A stretch of 64,000 bases of DNA from Bedellia somnulentella (taxonomy: Eukaryota; Arthropoda; Insecta; Lepidoptera; Bedelliidae): the NCBI GenBank assembly GCA_963576735.1, contig OY755175.1, positions 10,556,401-10,620,400 on the forward strand, in the 5' to 3' direction. Below are positions 46,797 through 57,300 of this stretch, one piece after another. A model generated the notes under the pieces. It had not been told where the DNA came from. It did no database searches and saw only the letters and a list, made by a program, of their open reading frames with translations. Each line of letters opens with the position of its first letter. The first letter of the stretch is position 1. A program made the translations under genes and the position numbers.

Positions 46797-47878
46797 TAGG
46801 GATTGCAATCCAGCGGCGTTTTCAATCCAGCGGAATTTTTGCTGGATTGACCTGAATCCAGCTGGATCCAGCGCGGATCCAGCAAAACGTGGAATGAAAA
46901 TAAAAGACGACATTTTTAAGACGTTTTTTATTAATTTGTACTTCTTACGATAATCTTTGAAATCTTCCACTCATTTGGTGATATCTTATATTAATTTGCA
47001 TCCGTTTTTTAATAATTTGAGATCAAATAAATCATCATAAAATTAAATAAGAAACATATAACCTTATATTCATATAACATTTAAGATAATGTTTCTAAGT
47101 AAGCACTATTCTATTAATTACGCTTACATTTAATGATAGGACGGCTAATCAGTAGCAATCTTTCTCTCTTAAAAAACTTTTAAAATTCACTTAATTAACA
47201 TTTTTTTAGAAAAGGACCGTAAAAATAACACTATTTCAATTTTCAATAGTATTTTTGTATCAAACAAAAAAGCTTTGAATTATTTTCTCTTCGCTCGTTA
47301 AATCTTAATACTTAAGCAGTTTGAAGCCTGACGATAAGAGACTACTTCTTTTTTTGAATTCTCTGAAAGTAAGACCTTAGAAAACAAATTTTATATAATC
47401 TCCCATCCCAACCTGCTTCGCACAGAACAGCATATGTAGCTGGCTGCTGAGAATGCCCTTTCGGCCTCTACACTGTTCGGTTTTAAGGTCATTAAATGCT
47501 CATAAACCATTGATAAATGTTCGCCTCGCACTCCTTCGCTCTCATAAACGCTCATTTCTTTTTTCAATATCTTTTCGTAATCTAATTGACCACTTGGCTT
47601 TTGTTTATTAAAGTTCTCCTTCTCTCTTTTAAGTTCTATCTTAAGCTCTAAAGTCATTTTAACGGGTTTTGGGGAAAAGGGGCACGTGCAATGTCGACAG
47701 ACCGGCAACGTTGCCGCGCCGATTCGAAAATGGCGGCAACTAAAAACTAAACAATAGAAAATGATACGTTTGCGGATCCGCATCGCTGGATCAAGATGTA
47801 TGCTGGATGCAGCATGTTTAAAAAGGCGCTGGATCCAGCTGGATTGCTGTATGCTGGATCCAGCAATTGCAATCCCTA
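46797..47878 (-). mobile_element. Internally deleted hAT transposon
   Basis: The ends TAGGGATTGCAAT form perfect 13-bp terminal inverted repeats, flanked by identical 8-bp copies of CTTGTTAT. Both subterminal regions are packed with CTGGAT/ATCCAG motifs, often as the palindrome GCTGGATCCAGC, which may be transposase binding sites. The 1,082-bp interior keeps only the C-terminal part of a transposase on the minus strand. It is non-autonomous but well preserved. Confidence 0.92.
47391..47657 (-). pseudogene. hAT transposase C-terminal dimerisation region
   Basis: The minus-strand frame encodes LKREKENFNKQKPSGQLDYE, then YEHLMTLKPNSVEAERAFSA and YICCSVRSRLG. The S-VE-ERAFSAA-----RSRL signature is the hAT C-terminal dimerisation (hATC) motif. 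The open frame continues upstream to 47783 through unrelated leader-like sequence, including part of the terminal region, showing that the middle of the gene was deleted. It stops soon after RSRLG, earlier than intact transposases. Confidence 0.85.
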
Positions 47879-47886
47879 CTTGTTAT
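47879..47886 (+). repeat. Right target-site duplication of the hAT element
   Basis: CTTGTTAT, identical to 46789-46796. Confidence 0.9.
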
Positions 47887-49962
47887 AACAAACAAAACAC
47901 ATTTTTATCAAGTCATTTGCTGAATTTACTTGTTTTTGTAGAGTTCTGATCCGTTTTGTCTTGTCTTAATTATAACCTTGTACAACAGTTTTTAATTAAT
48001 AGTTCCTTTATTAATAGTATGTTCATTTCATAGAATAAAATGTCATATTTTGTGCAAGTAGTAAAGATGCAAATATATTGATTTTATCCAAGTTGAATGA
48101 AGCAAAACTAACTAACCACTGACTAAACAAACTAAACCCCACTACATTTCTGACTTTTTATTACAGTTTCTGTCAGATAGCTGAGTTTATGGCATCGATT
48201 TTTGTGGAACTCCCATAGCACGAACCCTTTTTATGTAAATGTATTGCAGCTATTTTTATGCTTTATTCGATTATATCTTCAAATATCATAAAAATCCAAT
48301 ATACAGTTGAAGTAAATTCAGATATCAGGACCGATATCGGTTTAACATTAAACCTTGAAGAAAACACAGCGTTTTTTTACTCTTGAGTGTAGTTTAATAA
48401 GCTCAGAAGTTGTTTCTCGGCACTTGACAAATGGCACTATAATTTTGTAGAGCCCTTTCCAACATAATGTAAGCTGAAATTTCCGTCTACTCTCATAACG
48501 AGAGGAAATTGCATACTCCTTCTAATGTTTTGTCATTGTGACAAAGCTTTTGCATTGATTCATTGAAACTAGTACTGTTAAAGTATTTACATACATAATA
48601 GTTTAAATATAAGAAAAAATATTAAACATTAATTATACAAATAGTTTCCAACACATAAATGAGCATAATACGAAAACCTCATTCCCTAGTTGCGGAGTTC
48701 AAAATAATAGTCCTTTGTTTTGTTGTGACGTTAGTTTTCAGATTAGTTTTCTGGAATTAATCAGCAGCTGTCGGGTCCCGTAGGTATCTATTCAGTAAAG
48801 AGACGTGCGGGTATTGCGGTACGCCATTACCCGACTACGCCCAACATCGACCGTCTACGACATACTACTACGAGAACTCGTAGCATGGCGAAGCAACTTT
48901 CACAGAATATTTCTCAATGTTGTATAGCGCCGACATAATAGGATAAAAGCTGGCTATATGCTTTTGATAAACGCAATAATCTACAAAATAGGGCGTTCTG
49001 GTGCTCTACGCTTTACCTAACTGGTAGTCAAACTCAATCTACGTATAAAGCCGAAATCGGACCCAACTCATAAGACCCTCGTAACCAACCACTTAACGTA
49101 GAGAAAAGGAAAACACTTTGCTTTTGTGTTTTATGAGGCGTTTCAGATATGATCGTGTTGGTAATAAAAGTTGCCGCGATATAAAAAGTTATACTTTATG
49201 CTCATGAGTGATATGAGGTATGCGGGAGCCGGTACTCGTATAGCTAACGTAGTCTCATTACTTTAAATATTTTAAATACTAATTTTGATAAAAAAACATA
49301 TCTTTTTTCCTTATCTACGTTATCTTTATACAATTTCTTTCATATTATTTACAAATACCAATATGTGGTTTCTAAGAAGTGATAATAATCTGTTTTGTTG
49401 TTATCTAAATCTATCGTTATATCCTTTGGTATGTATTTTATTATTGTTATTTATTAGAATTTGTACCTCTTGGATTAAGGTGATTACGTATAGAATCCAT
49501 GCTAATATGTTGTATTTATAGGTAACTTTTACAAACGTTTGAGGTTTATTTTCTAATAAAAGTCTAATATATAGGTAGTTAGACTTTTAAGTGAAACAAA
49601 GTTGGAAAATATAATGATATCTCCATCAAGAGATCTATAATATTAGGCCGAGTTTAGAGTGAATTAATGTAATGCCATATTTTATCCATCCCTTTTTAGT
49701 CTTATCCTGCGACAGTACCAATAACTTCCACATATAATTCAATAAAAAACATCAAACATTCTTTTCACAGCTATTAAGCCATTAGAAATTCACAAACAAC
49801 CTTCCCCATTTTGTTGGCAATGCAAAAATTTTGTTGTTTGTTTTGCACCGGAGTTGTCCCGAGTTGTTAGAAGGTAAATGTTGTTGAAGCAATAAAAACA
49901 GAACAAAAAGTCGAATGTGGCGCTCAATTGTTTTTATTGCTAGCTGTACGTACGTGACATCG
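47887..49962. other. Non-coding stretch, no gene seen
   Basis: AT-rich, with a CG-richer block at about 48770-49090 that shows no recognised domain. Confidence 0.4.
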
Positions 49963-50046
49963 ATCGCGCGGTCCTTTGTGGTCGCGCGGTCGGTCGCTCG
50001 GTCGGTCGCGCGGGCGATAATTAGCCGCGTCAATATGCGTCGCGCG
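49963..50046. repeat. CG-rich low-complexity tract
   Basis: Repeats of GGTCG/CGCGC units (GGTCGCGCGGTCGGTCGCTC and similar) within a strongly AT-rich region. The CpG density is exceptional for the window. It could be a degenerate short tandem repeat. Confidence 0.7.
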
Positions 50047-50497
50047 ACCTCACCTCACATTTGAATATTTCCCCGTGGAACCACTCTGTCTCGTGCTCGT
50101 TAGAACACAGCGGATACGCTTTTATTAATGTCTAAAATCATAATGACACGGACGTCCAGCGAAATCCGCAGAGGATTTTTAAACTCCGTCCAGTAGACGT
50201 GAGGGAAAGTTAAAATTATTTATTTGCATATACTAACAAATTTTATCTGAAAATTCCTAAACTTAATGTTTTTTTTCGTCTAATTAAATAAAAAAGAAAT
50301 AAAGTTTCATGAAATATTGTTTTCCAACCATTGTATTGCCACTTAATATAGTAGTTAAATAGTAATAAAAAAATGTGTGTGAATCTGAAGTGGATAAGCA
50401 AAGCACCTAAAGATCAAATCCTCTTAGTACGAGTCATAAAACACTTAATAAAAAACCAAAAACTAAACTATTTTATGAACAATAAACACTGAGATTT
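50047..50497. other. Non-coding stretch
   Basis: Nothing recognised. Confidence 0.4.
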
Positions 50498-50830
50498 AAA
50501 CATACATATTCTCACGCCGTTAGTTCCCATTGGGGTAGGCAGAGACTATCGATCGCCACTTTGTACGATCCTGGCAAACCTCTCTGGCTTCGTTTACATC
50601 CATCAATCTTTTCATACATGCTCTTTTATTCTTCATACTGCGGACACCTGCCTTTTTGAGCACATTTTCTATTTGATCCAATTGTGTCCTCCGAGGTCGT
50701 CCTCTACTAACATTACCTTCCACATTGGCTCTATATATCTCTTTCACCAATTTACTGTCATCCATCCTCTCTATGTGCCCAAACCATAGAGAGCCCATGA
50801 GATTTAAAGTCATCATTTAAATAATGTGTA
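50498..50830 (-). mobile_element. Family B LINE, 5'-truncated 3' end
   Basis: A minus-strand LINE fragment: 98 codons of the polyprotein C-terminus, the stop, then a very short 3' end with AACGGCGTGAGAATATGTATG. The CCCATTGGGG stem-loop lies within the last codons. Four or more decayed relatives occur in the window. Confidence 0.8.
50520..50816 (-). CDS. LINE reverse-transcriptase polyprotein, C-terminal fragment
   Basis: An open frame with WFGHIERMDDSKLVKEIY, GRPRRTQLDQIENVL, NKRACMKRLMDVNEAREVCQ and DRTKWRSIVSAYP. This is the characteristic region after the reverse transcriptase in abundant insect LINEs, probably RTE-like. The catalytic domain is absent because the insertion is 5' truncated. 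The initial Met is internal to the original protein. The absence of stops suggests a fairly recent insertion. Confidence 0.8.
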   Translation of the reverse strand: MMTLNLMGSLWFGHIERMDDSKLVKEIYRANVEGNVSRGRPRRTQLDQIENVLKKAGVRSMKNKRACMKRLMDVNEAREVCQDRTKWRSIVSAYPNGN

Positions 50831-51895
50831 ACCAAACAGCGAGAAACGACAGAATTATCGATTCATCCGCGTAATTTCCATCAAGTCTTGACTACAAGAT
50901 TAATGCCGTTGCAATAAAATCTCTTCATCTGAATAAACATCCCCGGCTCAGTGGTGTGACAAATTGCCTGCGCCCGCCAAAAACCGAGACGAACATTAGC
51001 CTGAATATAATTCTTTTTAACTGCGTCGAGTGGGCTCGACTCACCTAATTATTCATGCGAGGCTCAGGAGCCAATACGTCTCTCGCACGCTTTGCCAACT
51101 CGCGACCCTAATCCTTAATGCACACTCCTTAATATATTACATAAGTGAAAGAAAATGTAAGAGTATTTTCTCTCGTTTCACACTGACAGACATTAATGCA
51201 ACATGTAAATTCACACAAAGTGATCACTAACAGACTTTAATTCACTTTGTCGCGCTCAGAAACAATGACAAAGTTCCAACATTTTGCTATTCGCTGGCTC
51301 TGTGCATACTCCACTTACCACTTCTAAGCAAATATCTCGATTTTAGTCTAGAATGCCACCATTCGGCGAAATGGCTTTTGTAGAAACCATACTAAAATTG
51401 CACTTATATTTTTGCGATATAAAATCATAAAGTAATAAAAAAGTAGTCAAATACTTTTAGAAATGGTTCTTTGAGTTGTAATATATTCTTGAAAAAGTAA
51501 TTTTGTCCTAACACGAACTCGGAAGCTGTGTAAGATTCCAATTTCTTTCAAAGAGCTCCAACAAAAACTAATTAAAACGAACATCGATGGCATCATGGAT
51601 TTCTGATGTAATAAACCTAGCTTGGTATCTATGTGAGACAAAGATTTATTTTGTTAAGTTTTCGTACTCCATTCTAAAATTAAAAAATACTGAATGATTC
51701 CAAAATACAATCACTATTCCCGACTGATCATAGCAGCTCATTGCGGAAGGATGTGAAATTATTGCCAAATGTTGTTCTACTTTCTTAACTAGTGTTGTTT
51801 TGGGACAAAGATTTTGTTACTACACCAATAAATATATTGTTAGAGTTTTATTTGTTCAAATCAGGGTACTTTCTGTCTGCTATGAATGTTTTAAC
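50831..51895. other. Non-coding stretch with a CG-richer block
   Basis: No exon recognised. About 50940-51110 is CG-richer and holds homeodomain-type TAATTATTC, compatible with a regulatory block. Confidence 0.35.
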
Positions 51896-52078
51896 TTTAC
51901 ATACATAGATAAACTCACGGCTACAAATTCTAAAGCGGGGGCTAGATCTTCAAAAGATGACAGCTATTTTTGGATCACCCAATAATTATTTTGGACAAAA
52001 AAGCCTTCACCGTTAGTAGCCTCGGACACCCCCTGGAAAGAATTGGTTAATGCAAATTAAAGCCGACACTTCGCAGAT
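51896..52078 (-). repeat. Family A repeat, copy 9 (diverged)
   Basis: ACATACATAGATAAACTCAC, GGCTACAAATTCTAAAGCGG, GCTAGATCTTC, then AAGCCTTCACCGTTAGTAGC, CTCGGACACCCC and AAAGCCGACACTTCGC. The order matches family A, with heavy divergence and deletions. Confidence 0.65.
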
Positions 52079-52082
52079 TATA

Positions 52083-52165
52083 ACATAAACATAAACGTTC
52101 ACGCCGAATATCCCCGAAGGGGTTGGCAGAGGTACTACTAATACTTCTAAACATCACGTAATAAC
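52083..52165 (-). repeat. SINE family S, 3' end fragment
   Basis: ACATAAACGTTCACGCCGAA, TATCCCCGAAGGGGTTGG, CAGAGGTACTACTAATAC and AACATCACGTA. This is the 3' end of family S with a clear CCCC/GGGG stem. It abuts the family A fragment. Confidence 0.85.
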
Positions 52166-53623
52166 AGTAATCTTCGCAGATTACTGTTTTAATTTATAAT
52201 TATAAACCTCGCTTTGTGTTCTGGTGTTATTTTACACCATTTTTTATCATCATTGTTTATAAAAAAACATTAAACAAGAGCTTAAAAAAGCACCTCCACA
52301 TTTTATCGCATACTGCAGCTAAATACAATGCATAAATCTTAAGCTCAATAGTATGTTGTGCATGAATATTTCGTTTTGCGATTGGAGTCCACGCTGTAAT
52401 AAAAGGGGTGTCGCCGCTAGCGAACCAATTACTCGGCACCCGAATTATAAAACAAAACTGCGCAACCAGGAGCCAGACACGCGGCTCTGCTACTTCATCT
52501 CGCTGTCTCGCAGCCTCAGCACTTACACCGCTCTCTCCACTTGTAACCTCGTTCAACTCTCGCCGCCATTTATTTTTCATCATCCCATATTCCCAGGAGA
52601 AACTTTTTTAATTTTTCTATCTATAAAACTTTTTGGCACGCTCGTCTCTATTGTCTCCACTGATGCCGAAGTAGGAGTACAAATAATTTAGATAAATGGA
52701 ATGATGCCAATACCCGAACTGCGTTTCCAAACAATTTTAAACTTGTCCGCGCTTTATAGATGAATATACTTGAATGGAGAAAATTTTCAAGCTTAAACCC
52801 AACATTAAAGTTTGAATTTTAACGGCGTTTGTCTTTATTCTCTATAGTTGAGTGTTCCTAAAAAGACTAATAAGATCAGAAGAGTACAACAGTAATTCAC
52901 ATTTGACAGCATCCATAATTAGGCCCTTGTTCGCTCTAGCTTCTAATTCGCTCGTTAATTTAATTTTGTTTGAAGCCTGTGTCATATATTTCTAAAGCGA
53001 TAATAGTTACACACTCGAAGTTAGTGGAACATGAAGGACGCGAGGGATGCTCGAATCGGACCTTGTCCCGTCCGGAGACCTCTCAAATAATTCCGGGAGA
53101 GCACAGCCACATGCATATTCATGCGCAGTATCCGAGAGCGCGTATTAATTTGCATCCCGATTCGGCCCGCTCTATTCGCGAGTACATTGTCCACCAACGT
53201 TTCTTTGCCATAAATCCCAGCTTCGACCACCGGCCAATACTTCAATGGAACGTAAAATACAACCATTCTATAAAACGGGCAAATGGAAAATGAATTCACT
53301 TGATAATTTACATTCTGCTTGTTTTTGTCCGCGGAAACGCGACCGCTCATTCAAAAAATAACGCTTTGATTTTATTCAAAAGTTGAGTTGATATCGTTGG
53401 GCGAGATTTCGTTTTATATTTTTATATAAAGTACAATTTCCTTCGGCGCTTTTTGTGGAGTGTCAGTGTTCAAATGACGACCCAAAAGGGGTAGTAAAAA
53501 CTTTAACATTCACTTTCAACAAATATATTAAAATAGTTTATTTTTGGATTTCAAAGGCGATGGCCATAATACAATATAAATTTTTCATGTATTTTTACTA
53601 GTAGTAGTATAAATATTTGCTGT
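52166..53623. other. Non-coding stretch with two CG-rich blocks
   Basis: Blocks at 52380-52570 and 53020-53345 have near-balanced base composition with many CG dinucleotides and octamer-like ATGCATATTCAT. Overlapping ORFs on both strands of each block lack domains, which argues for conserved non-coding DNA rather than exons. Confidence 0.4.
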
Positions 53624-53872
53624 GTAGTGTCGGTTTAGAATAGCACTACCCCATTTCTCCCGTTGGGTGTACGTAAAAGGCGACTAACGGTATTGGGGTT
53701 TTTAAGGGATTTTTGGGCGATGCGGTTGGAGACCCATCACCAACAACCTTTAATTTATATCTTCTCCCCACTCACATTTCCAAAAGTGGCTGATAATTTC
53801 TAATTCCTTAGCTCTGGCTACCCCTTCTAGGGATTTAAAGCCGTGAGTATATGTATGTATGTATGTATGTAT
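53624..53872 (+). repeat. Family A repeat, copy 10 (long, reference)
   Basis: Starts GTGTAGTGTCGGTTTAGAAT, AGCACTACCCCATTTCTCCC and continues through GTACGTAAAAGGCGACTAAC, GCGATGCGGTTGGAGACCCA, CTCTGGCTACCCCTTCTAGG and GATTTAAAGCCGTGAG to a (TATG)n tail. It is the most complete copy and shows the family's 3' stem-loop CCCCTTCTAGGG near the tail. Confidence 0.88.
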
Positions 53873-56800
53873 TTTTAGTACTATTATCAACACTCAAGTG
53901 TAAGGCAAGTGCAATTCTCACAGTATAACTTTCTTTTTAAAATGTATAGCTTGCATTCGATACCCATAAATATTTCCAAAGTACTTATCATTTAAGTCCA
54001 GCCATAAGTGCGCTTCCTTATTTGTTTGCTCCCTAATCTATATTTTACAGTCTGCCACAGAAACTTCGAAAATTCTTTTAATATATTACTGATGAGTAAA
54101 TCAACTAAATTGTTTCTGCAGCACTTTTGAAAAGAACGCTCGAACGATTCGAAAACACATTGTTAAGAAGCGGGTCATTCATTCTCTCGTAAATATGTCA
54201 CAAAGAATTCTATTAGTATTTCAAAAATTTACATCCATTTTACCAATAAGGCCCACATTAATCTATTGCCATTTCAATCTTACGTTTTTAAATGCAAGTT
54301 TTAATTAAAATCTCTACGGCAGAATAAAACTCTTTTTGTTCATAAAATATTACCCACTTTCACTGAAGTTGTTATCTTTCAAATTAATTTTTTGTCGAGT
54401 TTTAGGTAAACATTTAATTACTTTGAGAGACAAATTACAAAGTGATTACGCAGATTATGGGGGAGGCAATGTTTGTGAAATCACGAATGAAAGATCATTT
54501 ATTCAGCGATGGTTGGCGCGGATGAAACATTTGCATATTATCTGAGCTGGCTGTGGCTCGCAACTTACAAAACTAAAATTATTGTATGGTTTGTGTTATC
54601 ACAAAGCATGACCGGGTTATCTACTGCGATAATAGGTTACATTTTAATATATTTATTTATTTCCATCGAATTATATTTATTGTATTGGACAAACTTAAGT
54701 AATATATTAAGTAATATAGGCACCTGCCGTATAATTCAAATCATAGATTTTTATAGATAAATTGTTTAACATTATTATATAATTAAACGACGTGATAGCA
54801 CGATCAGTGTTTTTTTCTGTGGGTTTTTTCTTGACCATTATTGATACTATACATAACTTTTTTTTACTGCATTCCATAGTTGATTCGTTTTTTTGGACCC
54901 CTTTTAGTAATGAGTAATTACTCAGGTTTATTGGATTTCAAAAAACAAAAGTATATTAGCTAAAGTTATATAATTACAAGTCACTAAATTGTTTCTGTGT
55001 TAAAATGTTTCCTAAATTATTGAGATATGTTTCATCCATCTTTGTTTTTGCTTTCACTCCCATAGTTGGGAAGTAAATAAATCGACGAACACTTTCGCAA
55101 AGAAAACACATTAATTTCAAACTTTCAAATCTACACTACTTTTCTGTAGAAATGTATATTTGTTTGAATTTTCATCATTTGTAAGTCTTATTTCCTACCC
55201 TAACGAGCATTCCTGAGAGTGAAAAGGTATAAATCTTTAAAAATATTCTAGGAAATGGTTTTGGTTCACCAATCCGGAAATATATCTTTCGAGAACCACT
55301 CTCAACTTTACTCAATGAATTAAGGCAACGCATGACCTCTGTTTGTAGAGGTTGACGTCAATTGGCACATAATAATAAACCCATATGCATGCATTATGAC
55401 TAAACGGGATTTGTATATATTTAATACCAAATGAACGTAAAAAATCCACACGTTATTTTAAAACGCCGCCACGTAATGATAATAGAATTTATAGCGACAA
55501 ACTATAAGTGCTCGGAGAATTAATAACTTTGGATAGAGGCTATGAGTGGGGCTCGGAAAGGTTGTCGGGGTCAAGGAGGGGCGCGGGCCGGGGTAACCAG
55601 GAGTGCTGCCCACAAGTACTATCTCCCAGCTGACTTTAATTACTACAAGAGCCACATTTACTTTGTTTCAAAAGAATTTGTTTCTCCTTTAGTTTTACCG
55701 AAACAAGTATTCGCGTCTTACCATAAACTCGACAAACAGGCGGAATCCACTCGGGCGGAAATGTTTGTTACGTTTTTTTGTGTGTTGTTTTTGTTAATGG
55801 TAAGATACATGGAAAATGCTTTATACGCATATTTAAATTTATGATGCGATTGAACTGTCACATGACGAAACTATCATATTCCAATAGAAACCATTAAATA
55901 ATATTTGATGTATGAATGTTCAGCAAAGTTAAAGTATATCATACTTGTAATATATTTTAATAAAGCATTAGCAAAATACTGTCCTTAAAATATATTATTG
56001 TTCGATTTACTAAAATACGGTCGTTACATTCTCTGATCTAACAACAATAGTGCTTCAACAAAATAACGCTACGAAATGTGTCCTCGAAATGGTTTCGAAA
56101 GAAGCTTTGAACTTTCCTCGCGACGTAATCAAACATCGAATTTCCATTATGAAAACTTTTTAGTATTGTTTTGAATAAAACAACAAAGTTGCTGGTTGTT
56201 AGCGGATTGAGTTCTCCACAATCAACTGGCGGGCCGTGACTGAGCAGCCTCCCTGCCTCGTGCATCCGGCCATCCGCTTCCGGGATATATCTCATTTATC
56301 GCACTTTTATAAAAAGAACATTCCTAGTTTCAAAATTTCGTCCAATCGTTCTTTTACAGGATCCTGTGTCAATGCGTATATTTTTTTACAAAAAATAAGC
56401 CACGTCATCTAATTAAGGTGTCAAATATATGATAATGCTATGAATAAGTACATTATTTCTATACATTTCGTTCTAACATTAAAATTAACGCGTTACGATG
56501 TGAAATATGTAGCGAAACTAAGCTGCGCACCGGCAAGTCTTACAATTCTATATAATATTTTTTATAATACAAAATGTCTGGATAAAATATTATCATGTAA
56601 TGTGTTTATGTTGAAAATTGAGTGCCGTAGTAACTTTGACGTATTGTGGTTCACATAATTCAAGTTTGATTTTGCAATTGCACGTTCGAATTTGGCATGG
56701 CGGGGCGGCGAATGGACGAAATCATTTGTGGTTTTGGTTAATATTATTTTAAACGACATCGTGTTACTTTGTCTGGTATGTTCATCATTAGTTCACTGTT

Positions 56801-57035
56801 TCACTGTTTCCGAATTTAGTACGCTATCCTTTGCCTCCGTCTGATTACACTTACCAAGCGATATTCTTTTTATTCCTTCGCAAAACAATTTATCACCACC
56901 AAATGCTCGCTATCCCTTTTCCGAGGCGTCTCACAACTTTTTAGAAACTTGTGCCATTTGCGATAAAACTGTGAGAATAGATATATCTCACCGTATTGTC
57001 TTCGCCACCGCGCCGGTTCAGTTTTAAAACGAAAA
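53873..57035. other. Non-coding stretch with scattered CG-rich blocks
   Basis: No exon or repeat family recognised. CG-richer patches occur at about 55540-55620 and 56210-56285. Confidence 0.4.
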
Positions 57036-57300
57036 CATAACATAACATAAACGTTCACGCCGTTTATCCCCGAAGGGGTTGGCAGAGGTACCAATACTCC
57101 TGAACTCATGTGAGTTCGCATCGCAAGCGCCATCTAGTTTCCAGAGAAGGTACCCACGTTTTGCTTAGACAGTGTACTCACGTGATAGGGGGCAGGCCTA
57201 TCGCCGTTTTGTATGAATACACTGTCACATGACTAAGTACAACTCAGCCATGTGGGTTTCCTCACGATGTTTTCCCTCACCGTTAGCAACCATGATAAAA
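57036..57300 (-). repeat. SINE family S, head-less long copy
   Basis: On the minus strand it runs from GGTTGCTAACGGTGAGGGAA, AACATCGTGAGGAAACCCAC through TAGTCATGTGACAGTGTATT, CCCCTATCACGTGAGTACAC, AAAACGTGGGTACC and CTAGATGGCGCTTGCGATGC to CTCTGCCAACCCCTTCGGGG and CGGCGTGAACGTTTATGTT. The tRNA head is missing. The CCCCTTCGGGG hairpin is perfect. Confidence 0.88.

Noticed and set aside
34060..50220. GACGTGAGGGAAAGTT shared at about 34065 and 50197
   Set aside because: A single 16-bp match with unrelated flanks; too little to define a repeat.
52353..52691. Overlapping ORFs on both strands in a CG-rich block
   Set aside because: Open frames on several phases at once reflect composition, not coding; no motif in any of them.
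53021..53350. 109-codon minus-strand and 107-codon plus-strand ORFs
   Set aside because: Mutual shadows in a CG-rich block, with neither giving a recognisable protein.
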